Positions 1 to 8,475 are shown, counted from the stretch's first letter. The stretch is DNA of 14,398 nt from Candidatus Latescibacterota bacterium (GCA_030643145.1 DAOWMJ010000023.1:1-14398); one strand, 5' to 3'. Made by a program: numbers and translations. Notes: a model not told the origin generated them from the letters alone.

Positions 1-1539
1 GAAGTAGACGATTCAAAACTGAAGGAAGAAGAGAAAAAAGATGTAGTAGATCGCGCTCTTGAGGTTATAAGAAATAGGGTTGATCAATTTGGCGTCTCTG
101 AACCGGTGATTCAAAAAGAAGGAAGAAACAGAATTATTGTCCAGCTTCCCGGCCTGCAGGATGCCGAAAGAGCGAAGAGGCTAATTGGACAAACGGCAAT
201 GCTTGAATGGCGGCTTGTGCGTAAACAGGAGGAAGTCGCCGCGGTTCTTAAAAGGCTCGATGAAGTATTGAAAAAAGAGCAGGGGGATTCTCTTGTAGAA
301 GTAATCGAAGACGCTGTTATGGATAGTACGGGAATGATTCCGGAGATTGTTGAAGACACTGAAGAGGGGTTGAAGGATACGGCATTTGCCGCATATGAAA
401 CCCTGAAAAATGAAGGGGATTCTCTCCTTCTTGGTGGAGGCGGCCAGGCGGATTTGGGAAATATTCCATTGGAAACGATTAGTAAAGATAATCCTTTTAC
501 CTCACTTCTTTTTAGATTTTACAGAGACTGGATTCTGGTAAAAGAGAGTAATGTTCCACGTGTCAGAAAGCTGCTTTCGCGTCTTGAGGGGATGAATGTT
601 ATTCCTGAGGATAGTGATTTCATGTGGTTTGATGAATGGGTGCCGCTGTCCAGGGGTGGGGAAAGGGGCAAATTTCTCTTCCTTCTGGCGAACGATGAGA
701 TGGTTTCCGGAAAGAATTTAAATAATGCTACTCCAAGACCGGATCCGCAAGCTCCTCAGAAACTTCTTGTTGGATTCAACTTCAACAGAACGGGAGCCCG
801 GCATCTCGCGTCTTTTACCGGCAAAAATGTCGGGAGATTCACCGCGATAATACTGGATGGGAAAATTAAGTCCTATCCTATAATAAAGAGCAAAATACCA
901 GGCGGCAGGGGGGTTATTGAAGGCAACTTTACTGACACTGAAGCATTGGATCTATCAATAGTATTAAGAGCCGGAGCGTTGCCGGCCGATATGAAAATTA
1001 TTGAAGAAAGGTCGGTTGGGCCAAGCCTTGGCCGCGATTCTATCAGAATGGGAATCAAAGCGGCGTTGCTTGGATTCGCGCTTGTGATTCTTTTTATGAT
1101 TATTTACTATAAACTATCTGGAATAATCGCTTCATTTACTCTGATGTTCAATCTGACTATAGTATTTGGACTTCTTGCTTATCTTGGAGCCGCCCTGACG
1201 TTGCCCGGGCTGGCGGGAGTTGTTCTTACCATAGGAATGGCAATTGATGCGAATGTTCTTATCTTTGAACGAATACGCGAGGAATTGAGAAAGAACAAGA
1301 CAGTTAGATCTTCTGTGGATTCCGGCTATGCAAAAGCCCTTACAACGATTGTGGATGCTAACCTGACTACGCTTATAACAGCTTTTGTGCTCTGGCAGTT
1401 CGGAACAGGGCCTGTGAAAGGTTTTGCAACGACACTGAGCATCGGGATTCTGGGATGTATCTTTACTTCATTAGTGTTCAGCAGGATGATTTTCGATTTT
1501 TGGACAAAAAGTGGACGAGTGCAGAAACTCAGTATATAA
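1..1539 (+). CDS. secD: Protein translocase subunit SecD, 5'-truncated by the window edge
   Basis: SecD works with SecF at the SecYEG translocon, using the proton gradient to pull exported proteins through the extracytoplasmic side. The frame is open from base 1, and 512 residues are visible. The first residues already carry the P1 signature (RNRVDQFGVSEPVIQ, codons from about position 82), so the GTG at 106 is internal and the true start and first membrane helix lie upstream. The later P1 part is recognisable from LVGFNF (from 763) through GRFTAIILDG, GVIEGNFTDTEAL and VLRAGALPAD to SVGPSLG. Five hydrophobic segments follow (visible residues about 353-500). The RND-type motif GMAIDANVLIFERIREE carries Asp416 and Asn418 in the central helix. 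About 180 residues separate LEWRLV (205-222) from LVGFNF, far more than I expect in E. coli-type SecD, so P1 carries an insert that is partly acidic and has a Gly-rich stretch. secF starts 14 bases after the stop. The family call is secure. Confidence 0.97.
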   Translation, partial: EVDDSKLKEEEKKDVVDRALEVIRNRVDQFGVSEPVIQKEGRNRIIVQLPGLQDAERAKRLIGQTAMLEWRLVRKQEEVAAVLKRLDEVLKKEQGDSLVEVIEDAVMDSTGMIPEIVEDTEEGLKDTAFAAYETLKNEGDSLLLGGGGQADLGNIPLETISKDNPFTSLLFRFYRDWILVKESNVPRVRKLLSRLEGMNVIPEDSDFMWFDEWVPLSRGGERGKFLFLLANDEMVSGKNLNNATPRPDPQAPQKLLVGFNFNRTGARHLASFTGKNVGRFTAIILDGKIKSYPIIKSKIPGGRGVIEGNFTDTEALDLSIVLRAGALPADMKIIEERSVGPSLGRDSIRMGIKAALLGFALVILFMIIYYKLSGIIASFTLMFNLTIVFGLLAYLGAALTLPGLAGVVLTIGMAIDANVLIFERIREELRKNKTVRSSVDSGYAKALTTIVDANLTTLITAFVLWQFGTGPVKGFATTLSIGILGCIFTSLVFSRMIFDFWTKSGRVQKLSI

Positions 1540-1553
1540 ATTGAGGAGAAAGA

Positions 1554-2723
1554 ATGCGTTTTTTTGGAGAGACACATATCAGGTTTGTGGGTTTTAGAAA
1601 TAAAGCCTTTCTTATTTCGCTGGTTGTAATTGTAGCTGGATTGGGTTCGCTTGTGATTCATGGCGGCCCCGATTTGGGCATTGATTTTGAAGGTGGCACG
1701 CTTGTTCAGATTATGTTTGATAAGGCGGTGTCCATTAACAAGCTGCGGAATGTTGTGGAAGAAGCGGGGTATAAGAACGCTAATATTCAGGAGTTCGGCC
1801 AAGCGAATGAATATTTGATAAAGGTTGAAGAAATAAATGAATCCATAATAGCTGCCGACAAATTACTCGAAGCCCTGAACGGTGTGGCGCCTGAAAGCAG
1901 GTGGAAAGTAGTATCAATTAAGGAAATGCTGAACGATTTGGCTGAAGGTGTTGACGGGGGCAATCTCGTTGTTGTCGAAGGAATAAATATTCCATCTCTG
2001 GAAATGTTAGAAGACGGCATCAAAAAAATGGGTGTTGGAATAACCGCCGCTGCCAAGGAGACAGAGACCCGGGTAGCGTTCAATCTTCCATTCCAGGGGA
2101 TTGAATCGAAAGCCGCGGACAAATTAAAAGATGGTATAAGCAAAGGTTTTCCTGAAAGAGAGATTACTATCAGGCGTACAGAAACAGTGGGGCCCAAGAT
2201 AGGCGAAGAGCTTAAAAACAGAGCCTGGGCGGCGATTGTAATTTCACTTTTTGGAATTCTTATATATATCAGCTGGCGGTTTGAATTCAGGTACGCGGTT
2301 GGGGCTATTATAGCCTTAATTCATGATATAGTTATAACCTTGGGTATTTTCTCAATAACCGGCAAGGAACTTTCTCTGGTTGTTGTTGCGGCGTTTCTTA
2401 CAATAGTTGGGTACTCCTTAAACGATACTATTGTTGTGTTTGACAGAATAAGGGAAAATTTCAGTATGAGACGGCGCGAGTCTTATGAGAAAATGGTAGA
2501 CATTTCCATAAATGATTCATTGAGCAGAACAATAATTACATCACTTACAACTTTGATGGTAGTTCTCTTTCTCTTTTTCTTCGGAGGAGAAGTTATTCAC
2601 GATTTCGCGTTTGCTCTACTTATAGGGATTGTTGTCGGTACCTATTCGTCGATATTCGTAGCGAGCCCTATCCTTGTCGAATGGCAAAACAGGATTGCCA
2701 AAACCCGGAGATCCAAGGCGTAA
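1554..2723 (+). CDS. secF: Protein translocase subunit SecF
   Basis: SecF is the partner of SecD in the proton-driven step of Sec export. The ATG at 1554 is preceded by GAGGAG (1543-1548) with a 5-base spacer. The 389-residue product has a first membrane helix at about residues 18-35, then the SecF signature GIDFEGGT at 42-49. Helices 2-6 lie at about 225-241, 247-269, 274-298, 323-345 and 349-375. The helix-4 motif GYSLNDTIVVFDRIREN (Asn290, Asp291) is the SecF counterpart of the proton-path motif in SecD. The extracytoplasmic P4 region between helices 1 and 2 is about 190 residues. This is longer than in E. coli SecF (whole protein a little over 320 residues), and the excess, roughly residues 85-150, resembles no domain I know. 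Adjacency to secD with a 14-base gap indicates co-translation. The basic C-terminal tail (KTRRSKA) is typical. Confidence 0.97.
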   Translation: MRFFGETHIRFVGFRNKAFLISLVVIVAGLGSLVIHGGPDLGIDFEGGTLVQIMFDKAVSINKLRNVVEEAGYKNANIQEFGQANEYLIKVEEINESIIAADKLLEALNGVAPESRWKVVSIKEMLNDLAEGVDGGNLVVVEGINIPSLEMLEDGIKKMGVGITAAAKETETRVAFNLPFQGIESKAADKLKDGISKGFPEREITIRRTETVGPKIGEELKNRAWAAIVISLFGILIYISWRFEFRYAVGAIIALIHDIVITLGIFSITGKELSLVVVAAFLTIVGYSLNDTIVVFDRIRENFSMRRRESYEKMVDISINDSLSRTIITSLTTLMVVLFLFFFGGEVIHDFAFALLIGIVVGTYSSIFVASPILVEWQNRIAKTRRSKA

Positions 2724-2752
2724 GAATCAGGAATGATCTTTGGATAATTTTC

Positions 2753-2760
2753 AGGTGGAG
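2753..2760 (+). promoter_or_regulatory. Strong Shine-Dalgarno-like site not matched to the kinase frame
   Basis: AGGTGGAG lies 8 bases before a TTG at 2769. That TTG opens a 16-codon frame ending with TAA at 2817-2819, out of frame with the kinase and overlapping its start. The in-frame TTG at 2782 is 21 bases away, too far for this site to serve it. It may drive a small upstream cistron coupled to kinase translation, or be chance. The pattern is visible in the sequence; function is inference. Confidence 0.25.
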
Positions 2761-2793
2761 TCTTCTTTTTGAATTCGTTAATTGTTTTTACCT

Positions 2794-2797
2794 GGAG
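2794..2797 (+). promoter_or_regulatory. Ribosome binding site deciding the kinase start
   Basis: GGAG sits 5 bases before the GTG at 2803, a normal spacing. The only other upstream in-frame start, TTG at 2782, has no site at a usable distance, and a TAA at 2779-2781 closes the frame just before it. This favours GTG 2803 as the start of the histidine kinase. Confidence 0.55.
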
Positions 2798-2802
2798 CCC
2801 TG

Positions 2803-5800
2803 GTGAGCTTGGATTATAAAAAAGAACAGAAGTTCTTTTATCTTTCTCTCTGGGTTTTCCTTGTTGCCTCTCTAATCTTTTTTGTTTTCTTCTTATCTCT
2901 TGGTAACACGTGCTTGCCATCTCCGTTGTGGTTGATGTTTATATTGCTGGATGCCGGATTTGTCGCGTTTATTATTCTACCCCCACCGGGCAAAATGCTT
3001 TTGGGAACCGGCGGTAAACTTAAAAAGGGAAAGAGATGGTACCCGAAAAAACTGGAAGATATTGTAGGTTCGGAACATCGGAAGAAAACGGGGATAAAAG
3101 AAGATGAAATACGAATTCCCGGGGGGGCGATAGAGCCGGTTCTTTTAATATCTCTTGTGCTTTTAATGGGGTTGATATTCCTGCTTTCCCCTGCCGGCAG
3201 CGGCCAGCAGGACTGGAAGCAGGAAGAGACTATTCGTCTTGGAAAAATTTATGGTGACGCGGAAAAGAATGTAAAGGAAATCGAATTTTTCCTTACAAAT
3301 ACGGCAGAAAAGGCAAAGAAAATAGCTGAGGATGCCGGGATTGAGAATTTGACGCGAAATGAGAGGGCAGAGCTTATTCGCGCGATAGACTCTCTCGCGA
3401 AGAGTGTATATAGCGGCATAGAGCCATTTAACGAGATTGGGATACAGGTCTACTCGGAGGAAGATGTGAGGATCGCGTGGGGAGGGAAGCCCCGCTATTT
3501 AAGGGAGCTATCAATCTCTAACCTGGGCAGGGGAGTTTTCGCGGCAAAAGTTAAGCTATATACTTTGTTAATTAAGGATATATCGTGCGAAGGGGGTAGA
3601 ATTGTAGTAGATGTCCCCGTGGAAGTGACTTACGTCAGGAGAAATAGATTTCTTCGTAAAACGAATCTGGAAGAGGTTCTCTCCGCGAAACATAATGTAG
3701 ATATAGACTTTACGTTTCAGTGTGAAGATATAAAGAGGCAAAACTATACGATAAAACGGGGGAATGAAGAGAGTGGGCCGGAGGTTTACTATGATCCGAA
3801 TGGCAAAATTGGTGTCTATGGTGTAATCCGTTCAGCCGCTGGATTTCCGATGGCCCGGCTCAGGGTTCGGGGGAATAATTTTACTATCGCGGTCAGGGAA
3901 AAGGAAACGAAAAAAGGGCTTGTGGCGGGGTTGCTGCTGGCGTTGATTGTAGCAATTCTCGCTATCTGGATTTACAGGGCTTACGGAAGAAGAAAGGTTA
4001 AAGGTGGAAACAGGTTCTGGCATCTATCCAGAAGAATTGCAGTCCTGTTATTTTTTCTTTGTTTAATTCGGTATATTTTACTGACACTTCAGTTGGGGAA
4101 TTCATTTCTTGGTACGAATCTATTCGATCCTGTTATGTATATGGATGATATGCCGGGTGGATTATTTCGTACAGCGGGCGATTTTCTCCTTACATCTCTT
4201 TTCGGTTTGTTTTTTGTTTTTGGTTCGATAAAGGTATTTCGGACTTTCTATCCTGGGGTACTGGAAAGAAAGATTTGCGGTACAGGTTCGCTGAACTGGA
4301 TTCGTGCCGTCGGCAAAGTGTTGATTCTTACAGCCTTTCTTTTTTCAGGGACGATTGCCGCTTCCGAATTAGTGTCAAGGCTTGTGAAGAACGCGAATCC
4401 AAAAATAATAGGATTGGACATCGGGTTTTTTGAAAGTTCAGTTCTTTCTCTTCATCTGGCTCTTCTCTTTGGTGTTTCAGCGATTTTTATAATTCTTATA
4501 TTTGTATCCCGGGTGGTCTTAATATGGAGAAATAGCGGGTTAAAGGAAGGGTTTTTTGTATCGTTTCTGACAGTGTCGGCTTTGATATTTCTGCTAAAGG
4601 GAAATTGGACGCAGTTTGTGCCTGCGGCGGCAATTTTGCTAATGTCATTAAAAATTTTCCCTTTGTTAAGAAAAGAAGAGATAATAACAGTAATATTCTC
4701 CTCTTTTTTCCTTGTTCTTATCTTTTCCTTACTTATTTACGGGACGGCAAGAGAAGGGTACGACAAATTAAAGAAGAGAAGAATTAAGGAGATGGTTTAC
4801 GAATTCAATCATCCTGAAAAAAGCTGGATCGGGGATCTTCTGCCTGATATCTGTCTCGACATATCTCTTGAGCGGAATGTTATTTCTATGGTCACATCAG
4901 AGAAAGAATCGGCGGCATTTGAAATATGGGCCGGGAGCAATCTTGGGAAATTCGATCTCCCCTGTGTTCTTGATGTGTACGGCAGTTCCGGGAAAAAGTT
5001 TTCGACTTTTTCATTGGGGATTCCTCTCGGGATTTCGCGCGATATGCCTGCCAGTAATATTTATCTTCCAAACATAAAGGTAATTCGAAGGAAAGAAGAA
5101 ACAAATGAGGGGGTTGTGTATTATTTTATAGGTATTTCGCCAATTTACAGTATTGAAGCGAAACCGGTCGGTAAAGTTGAGATAAAAATACCCTATTTCT
5201 TCGAAAACACAGAATTGCTCGCGAGAACAGGCCCGGAAACCCCCGAGATATTTCATAAAGGCGAAGAGGGAAATTTTGGACGGCGAGTGGATGAACCTCA
5301 CAATCTGCTTGTTGCAAGAATTGAATCAGGCAGGGTTGTCCAATCTTCCAATCCTTTAATGCACGCCGGCGCCAGAGTGTCAATGGAGACGGGTGAATGG
5401 ACTGAAATAGATGTCGGAAAGGAGAAATATTGCTGCATGCTGGACCCCGGCAAAAATGAGGGGGGATATCTTGTGGGATATCAGCTCTCCGGTTTCGCGG
5501 GAAAAACCATAGAATGGGCGACGGTAGTGTCCCTTGAAGTCATTCTGATGATCTTTTCTCTTTTCTTTCTATTTATTATTCGGAAATTACCGATTCTTGG
5601 AAGTGTAACTCCGGACATATCATTCTCGGGAGTGCTTGGGTTTAAGCAAAAATTGTTACTTTCCTTTTTTATTGTTTCGATCCTTCCTGTAGCGGCGATG
5701 GGGGTTTTTTCCAATAAGTTTATAAAGGAACGCTACAAAGCCGAAGCGAACAGGGAAGCTGAAACAGGAGTTGAATCAGCCTTTTCCCTGATTAAACATT

Positions 5801-7677
5801 CAATAAAATCCGAGGCGGAGTCATTTGCCGGAAGCCAGTATCTTAGTGATATTCTCGAAGGTAAGGAAAGTCCAAGAATAAGAGATGTCTCCAGGGAGGA
5901 AATCACCCAGGTTACCTTGTTCAGCGCTACAGAGATACTCCTCGATGAAAGTTTGAGCAATTTCAGCGTCGAAGACGCGCAAAGCCTCATTAAGGGCGGG
6001 AGGATTGGCGAGGTTAGTATTACATATTCTCCTCCTTACATGTTTGGGGGTGTTGTGATACCGAGTTCCCTTGCGGGTTCGTCCGAGGGATACCTTTATT
6101 ATCGCCGCAGGATCAATGATGAATTTGTCCAGGGGATTGCGGCGGTTCTCGGTAAGAATGTAAATATTTATTACAGAGGTAAACTGCGCGCTTCAAGCCA
6201 GAGAGATCTTTTCGCCGGAGGGTTTCTAACCCCCCTCCTGGAACCTTCAATATTCGCGGATGTTGCTTTGAGCGGGAGTAAAATTGTTGTAGGGACAGAA
6301 TCGCTTGGCGAATATTCTTATCATGTTGCCAGCGCTCCAATGAAATCTCTAAAGGGATCGGTGGTGGGTGTCCTTTCTGTCCCCCTGCTGTATCAAACCG
6401 CTCTTGTTCAGAAGGAAATACATAAAGCTCGCGGGCTTCTTATGGGACTGCTTGCTCTTTTATTTGCCGCGGCGGTATCTCTTGGGGTGTTTCTTGCCGG
6501 GAAAATATTCACTCCGATAGCCCAGCTTAGAGGCGGCACAAGAAAGATTATTGAAGGGGATCTCGAGTTCAGACTGAAAGCCGGGGCTCCTGATGAAATA
6601 GGGGAGCTGGTTGATTCTTTCAATTCGATGACGACAGGTCTTCGGGAAGCGAGAAAAGAACTTCTCGAGAGACAAAAATATTTAACAACTATTCTGGACA
6701 ATGTGGCTACCGGGGTTATCACTACCGGAAGCGATGGCAGGATTATTACCTTCAATCCGGCAGGGGAGAAGATTCTGAATATTTCAAGAGAGGAGATAGT
6801 TGGTATAAAACCTTCAAGGATTGAGAGGGAAGAACTGAGGCCCTTTTTTGATCTCTTTTTTTTAGGGCAGGTTCGGGGAGAAGAAAGGGAAATTTCTCTC
6901 TTTTCAAGAGAAGAGAGGAGGACAATAAAAGCTGTTGTAACTTCTCTTCCCAAAAGCGGGGGGAAATCCGGAACTGTTATTGTTTTTGATGATCTTACAG
7001 AATTGATCAGATCCAAGAAATTGTCGGCCTGGGTTGAAATGGCCAGACAGATAGCTCATGAGGTTAAAAACCCACTTACACCGATAAAACTTTCCGCACA
7101 ATTCATGCGGCGTGCTTACGACAAAGGAGATAAAGGCTTCGAGGAGATATTTAAAAGCAGCATCGATACGATTATGCGGCACACTGATATTCTAAGGCGT
7201 ATAGCTTCTGAATTTTCCAGTTTTGGCAAGGTTTCAGAATTGAAAGCTGAAAATATTCGGCTGAACGATTTTCTTGAAGAACAGGTCGCCTCCTACAGGG
7301 GAATTGAGAAAATAGAAATAGTTTTTCAGTCAGGTGGAGATATTGAAGTGAATGCCGATAGGGAGGGGTTAAGAAAAGTCTTGAATAATTTGATCGAGAA
7401 CTCTATTGAAGCTATAGAAGGCGCCGGGAAAGTTGTAGTTAAAACCACGTGTGACAACAGGATAGTTGAGATCGTCGTTTTGGATACGGGCTCGGGTATC
7501 TCGAAAGAAGTAGAGGAGAGGTTATTTGAGCCATATTTTTCAACAAAGACTACAGGCACCGGTCTCGGACTTGCTATATGCAAAAACCTTGTTGATCAAA
7601 TGGGTGGAAAGATAGTTTTGCGGAACAGAACGCGCTCTTCGGGTGTTGAAGTAATTGTAACGTTACCTGTTTCGTAG
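2803..7677 (+). CDS. Giant NtrY-like membrane sensor histidine kinase (14 TM, HAMP-PAS-HisKA-HATPase)
   Basis: The C-terminal half is a complete sensor kinase: HAMP at about residues 1231-1283, PAS about 1292-1400, HisKA with H-box IAHEVKNPLTPIKLSAQF (phospho-acceptor His1419), N-box NNLIENSIEAI (Asn1533), G1 DTGSGIS (Asp1561) and G2 GTGLGLAI (from 1585). The H-box is the NtrY type, whose known partners are NtrX-like sigma-54 response regulators; none is in the window. The N-terminal 1,200 residues are unusual. Predicted membrane helices lie at about 11-32, 41-60, 113-133, 372-391, 411-431, 459-477, 503-523, 550-575, 583-600, 604-622, 627-648, 905-928, 950-970 and 1211-1232. Basic loops (60-112, 392-410, around 480 and 930-950) fall on the cytoplasmic side, giving a consistent N-in/C-in topology. 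Three extracytoplasmic domains result: about 134-370, 650-905 and 972-1208, the last placed like a Cache-type sensor. The length, 1,624 residues, is roughly twice that of typical NtrY. GTG 2803 was chosen for its GGAG site; TTG 2782 would add 7 residues. The kinase call is certain, the ligand unknown. Confidence 0.93.
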   Translation: MSLDYKKEQKFFYLSLWVFLVASLIFFVFFLSLGNTCLPSPLWLMFILLDAGFVAFIILPPPGKMLLGTGGKLKKGKRWYPKKLEDIVGSEHRKKTGIKEDEIRIPGGAIEPVLLISLVLLMGLIFLLSPAGSGQQDWKQEETIRLGKIYGDAEKNVKEIEFFLTNTAEKAKKIAEDAGIENLTRNERAELIRAIDSLAKSVYSGIEPFNEIGIQVYSEEDVRIAWGGKPRYLRELSISNLGRGVFAAKVKLYTLLIKDISCEGGRIVVDVPVEVTYVRRNRFLRKTNLEEVLSAKHNVDIDFTFQCEDIKRQNYTIKRGNEESGPEVYYDPNGKIGVYGVIRSAAGFPMARLRVRGNNFTIAVREKETKKGLVAGLLLALIVAILAIWIYRAYGRRKVKGGNRFWHLSRRIAVLLFFLCLIRYILLTLQLGNSFLGTNLFDPVMYMDDMPGGLFRTAGDFLLTSLFGLFFVFGSIKVFRTFYPGVLERKICGTGSLNWIRAVGKVLILTAFLFSGTIAASELVSRLVKNANPKIIGLDIGFFESSVLSLHLALLFGVSAIFIILIFVSRVVLIWRNSGLKEGFFVSFLTVSALIFLLKGNWTQFVPAAAILLMSLKIFPLLRKEEIITVIFSSFFLVLIFSLLIYGTAREGYDKLKKRRIKEMVYEFNHPEKSWIGDLLPDICLDISLERNVISMVTSEKESAAFEIWAGSNLGKFDLPCVLDVYGSSGKKFSTFSLGIPLGISRDMPASNIYLPNIKVIRRKEETNEGVVYYFIGISPIYSIEAKPVGKVEIKIPYFFENTELLARTGPETPEIFHKGEEGNFGRRVDEPHNLLVARIESGRVVQSSNPLMHAGARVSMETGEWTEIDVGKEKYCCMLDPGKNEGGYLVGYQLSGFAGKTIEWATVVSLEVILMIFSLFFLFIIRKLPILGSVTPDISFSGVLGFKQKLLLSFFIVSILPVAAMGVFSNKFIKERYKAEANREAETGVESAFSLIKHSIKSEAESFAGSQYLSDILEGKESPRIRDVSREEITQVTLFSATEILLDESLSNFSVEDAQSLIKGGRIGEVSITYSPPYMFGGVVIPSSLAGSSEGYLYYRRRINDEFVQGIAAVLGKNVNIYYRGKLRASSQRDLFAGGFLTPLLEPSIFADVALSGSKIVVGTESLGEYSYHVASAPMKSLKGSVVGVLSVPLLYQTALVQKEIHKARGLLMGLLALLFAAAVSLGVFLAGKIFTPIAQLRGGTRKIIEGDLEFRLKAGAPDEIGELVDSFNSMTTGLREARKELLERQKYLTTILDNVATGVITTGSDGRIITFNPAGEKILNISREEIVGIKPSRIEREELRPFFDLFFLGQVRGEEREISLFSREERRTIKAVVTSLPKSGGKSGTVIVFDDLTELIRSKKLSAWVEMARQIAHEVKNPLTPIKLSAQFMRRAYDKGDKGFEEIFKSSIDTIMRHTDILRRIASEFSSFGKVSELKAENIRLNDFLEEQVASYRGIEKIEIVFQSGGDIEVNADREGLRKVLNNLIENSIEAIEGAGKVVVKTTCDNRIVEIVVLDTGSGISKEVEERLFEPYFSTKTTGTGLGLAICKNLVDQMGGKIVLRNRTRSSGVEVIVTLPVS

Positions 7678-7679
7678 AT

Positions 7680-7683
7680 AGGA
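7680..7683 (+). promoter_or_regulatory. Ribosome binding site choosing ATG 7689
   Basis: AGGA lies 5 bases before the ATG at 7689. The earlier in-frame ATG at 7683 overlaps this site and has no better one, so 7689 is preferred. The site starts 3 bases after the kinase stop, so the two genes are likely translationally coupled. Confidence 0.5.
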
Positions 7684-7688
7684 TGTTT

Positions 7689-8414
7689 ATGATCAGGAGA
7701 AGGTATACTGTTAAGATTCCCACAGTTTTTTTGTTGGTGTTCGGGGTAATAATTCTTGCCGCCCCGGCGTTGACGTATGCCGTTGCCGCGCCGGCGCGAG
7801 TAAATAATGGAACGCTGGATGATATAAGAATAACAATTGGACGGGTTAAATACGGGGGAGGAGGGGATTGGTACAGCGATCCGACTTCCTTGACCAATCT
7901 CCTGGAGGAGTTTCAGAGGCGGACCGATATACTCACCAGAAAGAATGAAAAAGTAGTAAAATTGACCGATCCTGATCTGCATTGTTATCCCTTTTTATAT
8001 ATGACAGGTCATGGAAATATTCATCTTACGGCGGAAGAACTTGAGAAGCTCGGAGCACATCTTCTCAGTGGAGGGTTTCTGTACGCGGATGATAATTATG
8101 GAATGGATTTGTCCTTCCGCGGGATGGTAAAAAGGCTCTTTCCAGAAAGAGAGCTCGTCGAGGTATCATTCGATCATCCAATATATCATTGTGTTTATGA
8201 CCTTGATGGTCCCCCGAAAATTCATGAGCATGATGGAAAATCTCCACGGGGATTTGGGGTATTCGCCGAAGAAAGACTGATTCTTTTTTATACTTATGAG
8301 AGTGATATAGGAGACGGACTCGAGGACGCGGATGTACATAATGATCCTGCCGGCAAGAGGGAAATGGCGATCAGGATGGCTGTCAACATACTCTATTACG
8401 CGATAACTTACTAG
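7689..8414 (+). CDS. Exported DUF4159 domain protein
   Basis: The 241-residue product has a signal peptide: basic MIRRR start, hydrophobic core at about residues 11-30, small residues near 31-36. The rest is one DUF4159 domain (about 44-240). Recognisable blocks are KYGGGGDWY (54-62), YMTGHG (104-109), LYADDNYGMD (131-140), DHPIYH (162-167), KIHEHDG (177-183), FYTYESDIGDG (200-210) and HNDP (217-220). DUF4159 has no established biochemical role. It is, as I recall, often seen near MoxR/DUF58/von Willebrand A/DUF4175 clusters, sometimes fused to longer membrane proteins, and its fold is thought to resemble class I glutamine amidotransferase-like domains. The many conserved His/Asp residues could bind a metal or form a pocket, which is inference. 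The gene follows the kinase by 11 bases, or 5 if ATG 7683 is used. An RRRY-T start weakly recalls a Tat motif, but a Sec signal is the simpler reading. Confidence 0.9.
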   Translation: MIRRRYTVKIPTVFLLVFGVIILAAPALTYAVAAPARVNNGTLDDIRITIGRVKYGGGGDWYSDPTSLTNLLEEFQRRTDILTRKNEKVVKLTDPDLHCYPFLYMTGHGNIHLTAEELEKLGAHLLSGGFLYADDNYGMDLSFRGMVKRLFPERELVEVSFDHPIYHCVYDLDGPPKIHEHDGKSPRGFGVFAEERLILFYTYESDIGDGLEDADVHNDPAGKREMAIRMAVNILYYAITY

Positions 8415-8471
8415 ATAAAACCACGCCGGGCTTCTTCTGCTCCGAGGTGAAATATAAAGTAATGTCCGGTC

Positions 8472-8475
8472 AGGA
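8472..8475 (+). promoter_or_regulatory. Ribosome binding site favouring ATG 8486
   Basis: AGGA precedes ATG 8486 by 10 bases. A second candidate, GAGGTGA at 8444-8450, is a stronger match but 11 bases from ATG 8462 and overlapping the GTG at 8447, so the start is not settled. The segment 8464-8476 can form a small hairpin (GTCC/GGAC, five-base loop) that would cover part of the AGGA. With only four base pairs this may mean nothing. Confidence 0.35.

Noticed and set aside
106..108. GTG at 106 as the start of SecD
   Set aside because: The frame is open upstream to base 1 and already encodes conserved SecD sequence before 106.
1326..1802. 158-codon minus-strand open frame across the secD-secF junction
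   Set aside because: It is antisense to strongly conserved membrane-helix sequence of both genes and encodes no recognisable motif.
2743..2748. GATAAT as a -10 promoter element for the kinase gene
   Set aside because: No acceptable -35 hexamer lies 16-18 bases upstream, where the sequence is the end of secF.
6408..7016. 202-codon minus-strand open frame within the kinase gene
   Set aside because: It lies wholly antisense to the HAMP/PAS coding region and has no RBS or family motif that I recognise.
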